Assembly (NCBI RefSeq): GCF_032102965.1
Contig: NZ_CP134880.1
Span: 2,914,001-2,978,000 of the forward strand
DNA: 64,000 nt
From: Demequina capsici
Lineage (GTDB): Bacteria; Actinomycetota; Actinomycetes; Actinomycetales; Demequinaceae
Reading direction: 5' to 3'
Shown: in pieces, positions 41,905-51,495 of the stretch
Layout of the letters: each line of letters begins with the position of its first letter
How positions within the stretch are numbered: the first letter of the stretch is position 1
Notes under the pieces: generated by a model
What the model was told of the DNA's origin: nothing
Seen by the model: only the letters and a program-made list of their open reading frames with translations
The model's database searches: none
Position numbers and translations under genes: made by a program

Positions 41905-42453
41905 TCAGGACAGCGGCGCAGGGATCTCGTCGGACGGCCCCGTCCCCGCCGCCGGCCCCGCGTCCGTCCGCACGCCTTGTGCGGCGCGGGCCTTCCCCAG
42001 GGCGAAGAAGGCGTTCACGATCCCGCCGACGAGCGTCGGCACGCCGAACGCGGAGGTGCGCAGGACGTCGAGCAGCCAGTCGAGGTGCGAGATCGCCGAC
42101 AGGAGGCTGGGCCCCACCGTCACCAGCGTCGCCCCGCAGGCCACGACGACCATCACCCATGCGGCCGGGATCGATCCGCTGCTCACGACCCGAGGGGCGG
42201 CGACCAGCACCGCGATGCATGCGACAGCCATCACATACGGTGAGACCGAGATCCCGCCGAACTGTGCGGCGACCAGCATCAGCGCTCCCAGCGCCAGCAA
42301 CGGCGGGGTCACGATCAGCCACGTGACGGTCCTGAGCCTGTACCTGCTCACGAGCTCACCCCGCCTCGCGGGCGCCACCCACCAACGGACGCCGGCGACG
42401 ATCGCCCAGATCCCACCCGGCCAGGCCGGCGCCAGCACTATCCACCAACCCAT
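41905..42453 (-). CDS. Membrane protein of unknown function
   Basis: A 182-residue protein with four hydrophobic segments (about 5-22, 42-65, 72-86 and 97-117) and a Gly/Pro/Ala-rich C-terminal tail. The Trp-rich start MGWWIVLAPAWPGG is notable. AAGGGGG precedes the ATG. I recognise no family. It converges with ald, and the next gene upstream on the minus strand is cca's tail side, 145 bp away. Confidence 0.65.
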   Translation of the reverse strand: MGWWIVLAPAWPGGIWAIVAGVRWWVAPARRGELVSRYRLRTVTWLIVTPPLLALGALMLVAAQFGGISVSPYVMAVACIAVLVAAPRVVSSGSIPAAWVMVVVACGATLVTVGPSLLSAISHLDWLLDVLRTSAFGVPTLVGGIVNAFFALGKARAAQGVRTDAGPAAGTGPSDEIPAPLS

Positions 42454-42597
42454 CGCATCCCCCTTCGTCGGCCCCCCGGCCCACGGCGTCGGTCATCGGT
42501 GCACCGTCGTCCGCCACCATAGCGGTGCGGCAGCGCCAGCGTGCTCAGGGTCGTTCCATGAGCCTCCGCAACGCCGTGCCGGTGGACGACTCCGGGC

Positions 42598-44064
42598 CTA
42601 CGAGGACCGCGCCGCCCACCATCGGCGAAGCTCGGCCTCCGCCCGGTCGGTGCCCAGCGGGCCGTGCTCCATCCGCAGCTCGAGCAGGTGCTTGTACGCC
42701 TCCCCGACCTCGCGGCCGGGCTTGATCCCCAGGAGCTCCATGATCTGCGTGCCGTCCAGATCGGGGCGGATCGAGTCGATCTCCTCCTGCTCGCGCAGCT
42801 CGGCGATCCGCTGCTCCAGGTCGTCGTAGGCGAACGAGAGGCGGTCGGCCTTGCGGCGGTTCCGCGTGGTCACGTCGGCACGCGTGAGGCGGTGCAGCCG
42901 CTCGAGCTGGTCGCCGGCATCGGTGACGTAGCGGCGCACCGCCGAATCCGACCAGCGCGCGTCCGCATAGCCATGGAACCTCAGGTGCAGGGACACGAGC
43001 AGGTTGACGGCCTTGGTGGTCTCCTTGTCGAACCGGAGGGCCTTCAGCCGCCGCGTGGTCATCTTCGCGCCCACGATCTCATGGTGATGGAAGCTGACCG
43101 CGCCACCCGGCTCGTTGCGCTTGGTCGGAGGCTTGCCGACGTCGTGCAGCAGGGCCGCGAGGCGCAGCACCAGGTCGGGACCAGGCACCGGCCCGTCCTC
43201 GTCCGTCTCCAGATCGATCGCCTGGTCGACGACGGTCAGGGTGTGCTCGTACACGTCCTTGTGATGGTGGTGCTCATCGACCTCGAGCTTGAGCGCAGGC
43301 AGCTCCGGCAGGATCACGTCCGCGATGCCCGAGTCCACCAGCGCGGTGAGCCCGGCGCGGACGTCCGCCCCCAGGAGCAGCTTGGTGAGCTCGTCCCGCA
43401 CCCGCTCCGCGCTGACGATCTCGATGCGGCCCGCCATCTCGTGCATGGCCGCGAAGGTCGCAGGCTCGATGTCGAAGCCCAGCTGCGACGCGAAGCGGGC
43501 GCCACGCATCATCCGCAGCGGATCGTCGCCGAACGACACCGCAGGCTCGATGGGCGTGCGCAGCAGGCCGCCGGCGAGGTCCTCGAGACCACCGAACGGA
43601 TCGACGAACTCCAGCGAGGGCAGGGACACCGCCATCGCGTTGACGGTGAAGTCGCGGCGCGCCAGGTCGCCTTCGAGCGAGTCGCCGAAGGAGACGGTCG
43701 GCTTGCGGGTGGCGCCGTCGTACTCGTCGGCCCGATACGTGGTGATCTCCGCCACCACCCCGCCGCGCCGACCGCCGATCGTGCCGAACGCGCGGCCCAT
43801 GTCCCACGTCGCCGACGTCCATCGCTTGAGGATCCGCTCCGTCTCGTCAGGCGACGCGCTGGTGGCGAAGTCCAGGTCCGCGCTGGAGCGTCCCAGGAAG
43901 GCATCGCGCACCGGTCCGCCGACGAGCGCCAGATCGTGACCCGACTCCGCGAAGAGCGTCCCCAGCTCGGAGACCTCGGCCGGAAGCGCCGCCCACAGTC
44001 CGTCCGCCCTGCGGCGCAGGACGTCCAGAGGCACGCGATCAGGCACGGAAGGTCGACGGGTCAT
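42598..44064 (-). CDS. cca: CCA tRNA nucleotidyltransferase
   Basis: A 488-residue enzyme that adds or repairs the CCA end of tRNAs. The class II nucleotidyltransferase core has LVGGPVRDAFLGRSSADLDFAT, with the metal-binding DLD, and the RRDFTVNAM motif; an HD domain (LLHDVGKP, residues ~300-310) lies in the C-terminal half. It is divergent from the NUDIX gene, as pcnA and mutT4 are in mycobacteria. ATG 44064 chosen; ATG 44076 also possible. Confidence 0.94.
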   Translation of the reverse strand: MTRRPSVPDRVPLDVLRRRADGLWAALPAEVSELGTLFAESGHDLALVGGPVRDAFLGRSSADLDFATSASPDETERILKRWTSATWDMGRAFGTIGGRRGGVVAEITTYRADEYDGATRKPTVSFGDSLEGDLARRDFTVNAMAVSLPSLEFVDPFGGLEDLAGGLLRTPIEPAVSFGDDPLRMMRGARFASQLGFDIEPATFAAMHEMAGRIEIVSAERVRDELTKLLLGADVRAGLTALVDSGIADVILPELPALKLEVDEHHHHKDVYEHTLTVVDQAIDLETDEDGPVPGPDLVLRLAALLHDVGKPPTKRNEPGGAVSFHHHEIVGAKMTTRRLKALRFDKETTKAVNLLVSLHLRFHGYADARWSDSAVRRYVTDAGDQLERLHRLTRADVTTRNRRKADRLSFAYDDLEQRIAELREQEEIDSIRPDLDGTQIMELLGIKPGREVGEAYKHLLELRMEHGPLGTDRAEAELRRWWAARSS

Positions 44065-44154
44065 GCCGTCAAGCATCCCAGATCGGAGGTCCCGGTCCCT
44101 CGCGGAGGCGGTCCTCGCCCGTGCGGGAGACACGGCGACGGAGCACACCCCGGT

Positions 44155-44160
44155 TAGGAT
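44155..44160 (+). promoter_or_regulatory. Probable -10 element (TAGGAT) of a leaderless transcript
   Basis: TAGGAT ends six nucleotides before the ATG of the NUDIX gene at 44167, with no Shine-Dalgarno in between. Confidence 0.45.
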
Positions 44161-44166
44161 TTCGGC

Positions 44167-44706
44167 ATGCCTCTGCCGTCCAGCCCGCGCCCGCGACCGG
44201 CGCCGATGCCCCCCACGGGGTCGTCGGTGCGGCGTCGACGCGACGGCGGGGCGAGGGCGATGCACCTGCCCGTGAGCAACGAGGTCTCCGCCGGAGGCAT
44301 CGCGATCCGGGTCGAGGACGGCGTCGCGTACGCCGCGTGCATCGGCCGCCGCAACAGGGCGGGGCGCCTCGAATGGTGCCTTCCCAAGGGGCATATCGAG
44401 CAGGGTGAGACGCCGGAGATCGCGGCGGTGCGCGAGGTGGCGGAGGAGACCGGCATCACCGCCGAGATCATCCAGCCGATCGGCGTCATCGACTACTGGT
44501 TCACCGGCGACGACCGGCGCGTCCACAAGACGGTGCACCACTACCTGCTCGAGGCGCGAGGCGGGTCGATCACGACCGACAACGACCCCGACCACGAGGC
44601 CGAGGTCGCCGAGTGGGTCCCCCTGTCGCGCCTGGTCCAGCGGCTCGCCTTCCCCAACGAGCGGAAGATGGCGCAGGTCGCCGTGACCCTGCTGGCTCCC
44701 ACGTGA
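44167..44706 (+). CDS. NUDIX hydrolase (MutT4-like)
   Basis: A 179-residue protein. The Nudix box GHIEQGETPEIAAVREVAEE (followed by TGI) fits GX5EX7REUXEEXGU at about residues 76-98, with the preceding WCLPKGH loop. The first ~30 residues are Pro/Arg-rich. The position between cca and a DUF6049 gene equals that of mycobacterial mutT4, though the substrate (an oxidised nucleotide or another pyrophosphate) is not shown here. Its stop overlaps the next gene's GTG. Confidence 0.9.
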   Translation: MPLPSSPRPRPAPMPPTGSSVRRRRDGGARAMHLPVSNEVSAGGIAIRVEDGVAYAACIGRRNRAGRLEWCLPKGHIEQGETPEIAAVREVAEETGITAEIIQPIGVIDYWFTGDDRRVHKTVHHYLLEARGGSITTDNDPDHEAEVAEWVPLSRLVQRLAFPNERKMAQVAVTLLAPT

Positions 44707-46724
44707 TCCGTCGGCTGCGCCCGCTGCTCGCGCTGATGCTGGCAGGGGCGCTGGCGGTCGCGCCCGCCGCGGCTCTGGGCGCGTCCGGGGCACAGGTGGC
44801 GCTCGCCTCTGCGGCGGCGCCTCAGATCACCGGGTCGATCACGACGGCCACTCCCACTGTGCTGACGGCGGCGTCCACGCTGCGGGTGACCGCGGACATC
44901 GTCAACGACGCGGACGACGCGGTCACCGGAAGCCAGGTGCATCTTCGGGTGACCGATGCGCCGTTGACGAGCCATGAGCAGATCGCCGACTTCCTCGACT
45001 CGCCCGAGTCGTACGGCCGTCACACCGTCGTGGAGTCCTCGCTGGGAGGCACGGTCGGGCTCGCCGGCCATGACGACCTCACGCTCACCCTCGCGGCCGA
45101 CGCCACCACGCTCGACCTCCCGGCGGACGCCGCCGGCGTGTACGGAGTCACGGTCACGGTGGTGGGCGCGGACGGAGCCGTCAGCGTCGACGCGATGGTG
45201 GTCACGTGGGCGCCTGTCGACCTCCCCACGTTGCAGGTGGCCGCCGTCGCGACCGCGACCGGGACCTCCGCACGCGCCGCGGCCGTGACCGCCGCCGCGC
45301 CCCTGGCGGAGGTCGCCTATCTGGTGGACCCGACGGTCAACGACGCGCAGGCCGTCGCGTCGCACGAGATCTACCGCGTGCCGGCCGGCAGCCTCGATCT
45401 GACGTCGATGGCACGCGACGACGGTGCTGCGCTCGTCGACTACGCGGTCGGGGCCGCCAACGACGCCGCGGCCGCCGTCATGCGCACCGCACCGCTGATC
45501 GTGCCTGTCGCCGTCGCGGACCAGGCCACGCTCGACGCAGCGGCCGGCGCCGGGGCTGCGGCGGTGATCCTCGACCGCCGGTTCGATCTGCAGGGAGTGA
45601 CGGGTGGAGACGACGCCTCCGTGGTCGACGTTCCGGCGGGCGACGGCTCCATCGCCGTGATCAGGCCCGACGAGACGCTCAGCACCGTGCTCGCCACGTA
45701 CCGCCCCGGAACGGCGGCGGCGGCCAGCCGACTCGTCGCCGAGGCCGCGGTGTCCGCGCTCGCAGGCCGCGACACTCCCCTGGTCGTGTCTCCCGGACAG
45801 TCGTGGGTGCTGTCGGACACCGACGCGTCGATGCCGCTCCGGGCCCTCCTGAACGCTCCCTGGGTGGAGGCGGTGCCGCTGTCCGCTGCGCTCTCCGCAC
45901 CCGACCGCCCCTCGGCGTCGGCAGCGAGCGCTTCCACGGGCACGGAGGACGACCTGCCGACCGACGCGATCGCTCAGCTGGACGACGCGCTGTCCGGGGT
46001 GCAGCTGATCGCAGCCTCGTCGGCGGACCCGACCGCGTCGCTCCAGGAGTACGCCTCACAGCTCCTGACCGCCGCGTCGCTCCAGTCCCGGGCGAACACC
46101 GGCACGCGCGCGGCGCTCATCGCCGGCGCGGTGGACACCGCGCATGACGCCATCGACGGACTCTCCATCGCGACCTCCGCCGAGCTCAACCTGATCGCCG
46201 CCAAGGGCGCGCTGCCGATCACGGTGCGCAACCTCGTGGACCAGGACGTGACCGTCGTCGTGAGCGCCACCACGGGTTCGCCGAACCTGCGGATCACAGG
46301 GCAGCCGACCGTCACCATCCCGGCAGGCGGCGAGACGGTGGTGCAGATCCCTGTGAGCGCCGTGTCCACCGCGAACGTGAAGGTGCGGGTGGTGCTGCGC
46401 GCGGAGACCGGCGAGAACCTGTCGGCGCCGCAGACCCTCACGGTGCGCGTGCGCGCCGACTGGGGCAACGCCGCCACGCTCGTGTTCTCGATCCTGCTGG
46501 CCCTCCTGCTCATCGCGGGCGTGATCAGGACGGTTCGCCGCGGACGGCGCGACACGCGCCTGAGCCCGGACGAGTTCACGTCGCTGCCCGATGGGTCGAT
46601 GGTGTCCGACGCCTCGGACTCGGCGTCCGGCGCTCCCGAGGACGACGAGCCGAGCGACGACGCCGATCCCGCCGCACCTGTGGATGAGGACGCGATCGGC
46701 GGCGAGCCGCGCGACAATGCCTGA
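44703..46724 (+). CDS. DUF6049 family exported membrane-anchored protein
   Basis: A 673-residue protein homologous in position to mycobacterial Rv3909. It has a signal sequence (RPLLALMLAGALAVAPAAALG), a large Ala/Thr/Val-rich exterior part of about 570 residues, one membrane helix near residues 596-614 (TLVFSILLALLLIAGVI) and an acidic cytoplasmic tail. GTG 44703 overlaps the NUDIX stop; its own stop overlaps the murJ ATG, so NUDIX-DUF6049-murJ are translationally coupled. Function unknown; context suggests a role with MurJ in the envelope. Confidence 0.85.
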   Translation: MIRRLRPLLALMLAGALAVAPAAALGASGAQVALASAAAPQITGSITTATPTVLTAASTLRVTADIVNDADDAVTGSQVHLRVTDAPLTSHEQIADFLDSPESYGRHTVVESSLGGTVGLAGHDDLTLTLAADATTLDLPADAAGVYGVTVTVVGADGAVSVDAMVVTWAPVDLPTLQVAAVATATGTSARAAAVTAAAPLAEVAYLVDPTVNDAQAVASHEIYRVPAGSLDLTSMARDDGAALVDYAVGAANDAAAAVMRTAPLIVPVAVADQATLDAAAGAGAAAVILDRRFDLQGVTGGDDASVVDVPAGDGSIAVIRPDETLSTVLATYRPGTAAAASRLVAEAAVSALAGRDTPLVVSPGQSWVLSDTDASMPLRALLNAPWVEAVPLSAALSAPDRPSASAASASTGTEDDLPTDAIAQLDDALSGVQLIAASSADPTASLQEYASQLLTAASLQSRANTGTRAALIAGAVDTAHDAIDGLSIATSAELNLIAAKGALPITVRNLVDQDVTVVVSATTGSPNLRITGQPTVTIPAGGETVVQIPVSAVSTANVKVRVVLRAETGENLSAPQTLTVRVRADWGNAATLVFSILLALLLIAGVIRTVRRGRRDTRLSPDEFTSLPDGSMVSDASDSASGAPEDDEPSDDADPAAPVDEDAIGGEPRDNA

Positions 46725-48429
46725 CGTGACCTCACCCGAGCCGGACGACGCACCCGCGGTTCCACCGACCGGGCAGCGCATGAGCAGCCGGCAGCTGGGC
46801 CGATCCACCGCCATCATGGCGTCCGGCACGCTGGTGTCGCGGGTGCTCGGGCTCGTGCGCGGAGCGATGCTGGTGGCCGCCGTCGGGCTGACGGGCGCGG
46901 CCGCTGACGCATACGACCTCGCGAACAAGCTTCCGAACACGCTGTACGCGCTGCTCGCGGCCGGTGTGCTCAACTCCGCGCTGGTGCCCCAGATCGTGCG
47001 CGCCTTCCAGCAGCCGAACGGCAAGCGCATCGTGGACAGGATCCTCACCATCGGTGCCACGGCGTCCGTCGTCGCGGGCGTCGCGTTCACGGTGGCGGCC
47101 CCGATCATGGTGCGCCTGTACTCGTCGCACTGGAGCTCCGACCAGCTGGCGCTCGCCACCGGCCTGGCGTACTGGATCATCCCGCAGCTTACGTTCTACG
47201 GGCTCTACACCCTGCTCGGCGAGATCCTCAACGCGCGAGGGCAGTTCGGACCCTTCATGTGGTCCCCCGTGCTCTCGAACCTGATCTCGATCGCGGGCTT
47301 CGCGGCGTACATCGCGATGTTCGGACGCATCGGCGACCCTCCGCCGCCGCTCGCCATGTCCGCCTGGACCCCCGAGCGGATCGCCGTGCTCGGCAGCGTG
47401 GCCACGATCGGCATCGCGGCCCAGGCGCTGATCCTGATCATCCCGCTGGTGCGCGGCGGCTATCGCTGGCAGTGGCGCTGGCGTGGCGAACGGGGCGAGC
47501 TGACGACGCTGCGCACCGTGGTCACCTGGGCCCTCGCCGCCGTCGGCGTCGAGCAGCTGGGCGTGCTCCTCACCACGCGGGTCATGGCAGCGGCCGACAC
47601 GTTCGCCCAGGGCTCCCACGCGGTGGTCGCCGGAAACGCCGCGTACTTCAACGCGATGATGATCTACATCGTCCCCCACTCGCTCGTGACCGTCTCGCTC
47701 CTCACGGCCCTGTTCACCTCCATGGCGCGAGCCCAGGCGCGCGGCGACACGCCTGGCCTGATCATGGAGATCTCACGGGGAGCGCGCCTGACCGGCGTCT
47801 TCGCGATCTGGGCGAGCGCCACGCTCGTCACGATCGGTCCGCTCGCCGTGCGCGTCCTGGTGCCCACAGCGTCGGCCGCCTCGGTCGACGCGACGACACC
47901 CGTGCTCCAGACCCTGGCGCTCGGCCTCGTCCCGCTCGGACTGATGGTGCTCGTCAAGCGTGTGCTGTTCGTCCTCGAGGACGCGCGGTCGATCTTCCTG
48001 GTGCAGATACCCATGACCATCACCTGGATCGCGGTCGCCTATGGCGCGCGACTTCTCGTGGATCCCCAGTGGTGGACGGTCGGCGTCGCCGCTGGGCTGG
48101 TCGCCTCGAACGTGGTCGCCGTCGTGCTGCGCACCTCCACGCTGCGACGCCGGCTCGGACGCCTCGACGGCCGACGCATCGGGACGGTCTACGGCCGGTC
48201 TGCCATCGCCGTGCTGCCCGCGATCGTGCTCGGCGTGCTCCTGATGCGCCTCGTCCCCTCGACCGCGCAGCTGAGCGGATGGGACGGTCTCATGGTCGCG
48301 GCCGGCGCCGGTCTCGGCATCGTGGCGGCGATGGGTCTCGTGTACGGGATCGGACTCAAGCTCCTGCACGTTCAGGAGTTGGATCAGGTCCTCTCGCCTG
48401 TGAAGCGGCTGGTTCGCCGCGTACGATAG
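46717..48429 (+). CDS. murJ: Lipid II flippase MurJ (MviN family)
   Basis: A 570-residue protein with about 14 membrane helices that flips lipid II for peptidoglycan synthesis. The N-terminus TAIMASGTLVSRVLGLVRGAML and DLANKLPNTLYALLAAGVLNSALVPQ are the MurJ signatures, with the essential Arg in the first helix region. The mycobacterial protein carries a C-terminal pseudokinase; here the protein ends after the membrane domain and a pseudokinase is encoded by the next gene. Confidence 0.94.
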   Translation: MPDVTSPEPDDAPAVPPTGQRMSSRQLGRSTAIMASGTLVSRVLGLVRGAMLVAAVGLTGAAADAYDLANKLPNTLYALLAAGVLNSALVPQIVRAFQQPNGKRIVDRILTIGATASVVAGVAFTVAAPIMVRLYSSHWSSDQLALATGLAYWIIPQLTFYGLYTLLGEILNARGQFGPFMWSPVLSNLISIAGFAAYIAMFGRIGDPPPPLAMSAWTPERIAVLGSVATIGIAAQALILIIPLVRGGYRWQWRWRGERGELTTLRTVVTWALAAVGVEQLGVLLTTRVMAAADTFAQGSHAVVAGNAAYFNAMMIYIVPHSLVTVSLLTALFTSMARAQARGDTPGLIMEISRGARLTGVFAIWASATLVTIGPLAVRVLVPTASAASVDATTPVLQTLALGLVPLGLMVLVKRVLFVLEDARSIFLVQIPMTITWIAVAYGARLLVDPQWWTVGVAAGLVASNVVAVVLRTSTLRRRLGRLDGRRIGTVYGRSAIAVLPAIVLGVLLMRLVPSTAQLSGWDGLMVAAGAGLGIVAAMGLVYGIGLKLLHVQELDQVLSPVKRLVRRVR

Positions 48430-48486
48430 ACAAAGTTCGCAAGGCACTCCGTGCCTCGACAGAAGTTCACTCTTGGGGGTCATGAC

Positions 48487-49860
48487 GTGCAGTCCGGTGT
48501 GACGCTGGCACGCCGCTTCACGCTCGTGTCCGAGGAGGCGTTCGACGTCCCCGGTGCGCGACGGTGGCAGTCCAAGGACTCCCGGCTCCGCAAGGACGCG
48601 ACCGTGTTCACGCTGACCTGCGACGATCCCAACGCGGTGCTCGCGTCGGTCGCGCGCGTCACGTCCGTGCGGGACCCGCGACTGGTGCGGGTCGTCGCCA
48701 GCGGCCATGACGATGTCGAGGGGGCATCAGCGGCCTATGTCGTGGTCGATCGGCCTCGCGGCGTCGCGCTCGCACAGGTCCTGGCGCGCCACACCCTGCC
48801 GCCGCGACTCGCGGCAGCCATCGTCGGCTCGCTCGCGCGCGCTCTCGAGCCCTTGTCCACGCGGGGCATCCACCACGGGTCGATCAGGGACAGCGCGGTG
48901 GTCGTGGCGGACAGCGGCGTTCCCATCCTGTCCGGGCTCGGGATCGACAACGAGCTGCTCCATCAGGCCGGCGAGGGCGCGCCGCGCACCGAGGCCGCCG
49001 ATGCGGACGCGCTCGCACGCCTCTACGTGCTCGCGCTCTCCGGCTGGCGCGGCGGTTCCGGCGCCGACCGCCCTGCGACACCCGAGGGGCTCGACGATCG
49101 TGCGCTTGAGGTGTTCCTCGGCGTGCTGGATGGCGCGGGACCCTCCACGCTGGCTGAGGTCGTCGACGCCTTCCCGCCGGACCACGGGGCGCTGCGGGGC
49201 TTCTCAGGCGCCGTGAAGGGGCTGCCGGTAAGGCCTGAGGTCGCGGAGGCCGAAGCGCTCGCCACCCTGGGCAAGGCGCCGTCGGAGCTTGTCGACGTGA
49301 GCACGCTGGAGAAGGCGGCGCACACGGCAGCGATCGCCGATGCGCTGGCGCTCAGCGCTCCAGACCTCGCCCCGGATGTCGCGAAGGACCATCTGGACGC
49401 CCTCGAGGCGGCCGTTCCGCCGGAGGAGCCGCCCGCAACCGCGTCGGAACCGGCCGCTGACGTCGTCCAGGTCGACTCACAGGGCGTCCCGATCGTCGAA
49501 CGAGGCATGTTCGACGATCTCGAGGCGTACGACGAGATCGTGGAGGAGCAGAACGCGCTTCCCGCACCGTCCGTCTGGGAGGCGCTGCTCGAGCGCCTCC
49601 ACCGCAGATGGCCCGACTCGGAGCGCGTGACACGCCTGCTGGAGCAGGCGCGCGTCAAGGCCTCCCAGCCCGGTCCCATCCCCACGCGGGCGCTCCTGCT
49701 GATCATCGGGGTCCTGCTGCTGATCGTCGCCGTCGTCACGTCGGTGTCCCTGCTGAAGGCTCCCCTGAACGTCCAGCAGGACCAGCACAACCTTCCGTCG
49801 AACACCTACCCGGCCTACACGTACGGCACGTCCGCGTCGGCATCCGCTTCGAACGGTTGA
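48487..49860 (+). CDS. Membrane-anchored pseudokinase-like protein
   Basis: A protein of about 457 residues. The N-terminal ~250 residues follow a protein-kinase fold ([20 protein letters not shown] at the start; [12 protein letters not shown] and [10 protein letters not shown] where HRDLKxxN and DFG would be). The catalytic Lys, HRD Asp and DFG Asp are missing, so it should be inactive. A variable acidic linker leads to one membrane helix at about 401-425 and a short Ser/Ala tail. GGGGGT lies before GTG 48487; GTG 48451 is an alternative. It is the split counterpart of the mycobacterial MviN pseudokinase domain, whose phosphorylated form binds an FHA protein. Confidence 0.75.
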   Translation: MQSGVTLARRFTLVSEEAFDVPGARRWQSKDSRLRKDATVFTLTCDDPNAVLASVARVTSVRDPRLVRVVASGHDDVEGASAAYVVVDRPRGVALAQVLARHTLPPRLAAAIVGSLARALEPLSTRGIHHGSIRDSAVVVADSGVPILSGLGIDNELLHQAGEGAPRTEAADADALARLYVLALSGWRGGSGADRPATPEGLDDRALEVFLGVLDGAGPSTLAEVVDAFPPDHGALRGFSGAVKGLPVRPEVAEAEALATLGKAPSELVDVSTLEKAAHTAAIADALALSAPDLAPDVAKDHLDALEAAVPPEEPPATASEPAADVVQVDSQGVPIVERGMFDDLEAYDEIVEEQNALPAPSVWEALLERLHRRWPDSERVTRLLEQARVKASQPGPIPTRALLLIIGVLLLIVAVVTSVSLLKAPLNVQQDQHNLPSNTYPAYTYGTSASASASNG

Positions 49861-50018
49861 CGGGTCCGGACGATGCCGGGCCCTCCGGCACGCCGCGCCT
49901 CCTCGGCTCCCGTCCCTGGCGACCACGGGGTCGAGCCGTGGTCCGCACGGAAGATACGGCGACTAGCATTCGTTGTGACACCCGGAAGACGTCCCTCCCC
50001 AGAACTCCGAGGATCCTC

Positions 50019-51350
50019 ATGAGCGACATCCGCAATCTGATCATCGTGGGCTCAGGCCCCGCCGGCTACACGGCCGCCATCTATGCCGCACGCGCCGGCT
50101 TCCAGCCGCTGGTCGTGGCCGGTTCCATCACCGCCGGCGGCGCGCTGATGAACACCACCGAGGTGGAGAACTTCCCCGGCTTCGTCGAGGGCGTGCAGGG
50201 TCCGGAGCTGATGGAGACCCTTCAGGCACAGGCGGAGCGCTTCGGTGCCGAGGTCCTGTTCGACGACGTCACCGAGATGAGCCTGGAAGGCTCGGTCAAG
50301 ACCGTCACCAGCGGCATGGGCAAGACGTACGAGGCGAAGGCGATCATCCTCGCCACCGGTTCCGCCTACCGCGAGCTCGGACTCGACGACGAGAAGCGCC
50401 TGTCGGGCAAGGGCGTGTCCTGGTGCGCCACCTGCGACGGCTTCTTCTTCCGCGACCAGGACGTCGTGGTGGTCGGTGGCGGCGACTCCGCCGTCGAGGA
50501 GGCGACCTTCCTCACCCGCTTCGCACGCAAGGTGTACCTGGTGCACCGTCGCGACGAGCTGCGCGCCTCGAAGATCATGGCCGACCGGGCCAAGGCGGAC
50601 CCGAAGATCGAGTTCGTCTGGGACTCGCAGGTGGTGGGTCTCGACGGCGATGCAAAGGTCTCCGGCGTCCGAATCCAGAACGTCAAGACCGGGGTCGAGT
50701 CGACTCTCGACGCGACCGGCATCTTCGTGGCGATCGGGCACGTGCCGCGTTCCGAGCTGGTCAAGGGCGTCGTCGACACTGACGAGGCAGGATACGTCCT
50801 GGTAGAGGGCCGTACGACGGCCACCAACGTCGACGGTGTCTTCGCCTGTGGCGATCTGGTGGACAACAGGTATCGCCAGGCGATCACCGCCGCGGGCTCC
50901 GGCTGCGCTGCGGCGCTCGACGCACAGCACTGGCTGGATGCGCACGGCGACCAGGCGGGCCCCACCGTCGATGTGACGGCGGACACGGCGCCCGAGGTGC
51001 CCGTGCACAACGCTCCGGTGCCCGCGACCGTCGACTCGTTCCAAACCGAGGTGCTCGAGTCCCCGATCCCTGTGGTCGTCGACTTCTGGGCCGCCTGGTG
51101 CGGGCCCTGCCGTGCAGTGGCCCCCATCCTCGACGAGCTCGCGGAGGAGTACGCCGGCCGGGTCAAGGTCGTGAAGGTGGACACCGACGCGAACGGCTCG
51201 CTGGCGGCGGCGTACGGCATCACGTCGATCCCCACGATGATGTTCTTCTCCGGTGGGCAGGCCGTGAAGTCTGTCGTCGGCGCGAAGCCGAAGCCGTCGC
51301 TCGTCTCGCTGTTCGACGAGGTGCTCGACGCGGCCACCGCGTCAGCCTGA
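50019..51350 (+). CDS. trxB: Thioredoxin reductase-thioredoxin fusion protein
   Basis: A 443-residue fusion. Residues 1 to about 310 are NADPH thioredoxin reductase: FAD loop [12 protein letters not shown] (9-20), redox CATC at 136-139, NADPH loop [10 protein letters not shown] (151-160) and ACGDL (276-280). After a ~25-residue linker, residues 335-443 are thioredoxin with WCGPC (active cysteines 361 and 364). The fusion lets the reductase pass electrons directly to its own thioredoxin. Such a fusion is known in Mycobacterium leprae. No frameshift or gap separates the domains. Confidence 0.95.
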   Translation: MSDIRNLIIVGSGPAGYTAAIYAARAGFQPLVVAGSITAGGALMNTTEVENFPGFVEGVQGPELMETLQAQAERFGAEVLFDDVTEMSLEGSVKTVTSGMGKTYEAKAIILATGSAYRELGLDDEKRLSGKGVSWCATCDGFFFRDQDVVVVGGGDSAVEEATFLTRFARKVYLVHRRDELRASKIMADRAKADPKIEFVWDSQVVGLDGDAKVSGVRIQNVKTGVESTLDATGIFVAIGHVPRSELVKGVVDTDEAGYVLVEGRTTATNVDGVFACGDLVDNRYRQAITAAGSGCAAALDAQHWLDAHGDQAGPTVDVTADTAPEVPVHNAPVPATVDSFQTEVLESPIPVVVDFWAAWCGPCRAVAPILDELAEEYAGRVKVVKVDTDANGSLAAAYGITSIPTMMFFSGGQAVKSVVGAKPKPSLVSLFDEVLDAATASA

Positions 51351-51370
51351 CGACCTGCTTCCCGTCTCCG

Positions 51371-51404
51371 GGAGCCCGGTCACCGCACACGGTGGCCGGG
51401 CTCC
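51371..51404 (+). terminator. Terminator after the trxB fusion
   Basis: A 15-bp stem (GGAGCCCGGTCACCG against CGGTGGCCGGGCTCC, one wobble) with a four-base loop lies 20 bp after the stop. Confidence 0.68.
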
Positions 51405-51495
51405 TGCGCGTCGTGGCACCGTGATTGGAGCCCTCCCGCGCGCGCAGGCGGTGTCCATTCGGTCCTGACCGGCACGTCATGCGAGACTGGCGCGC

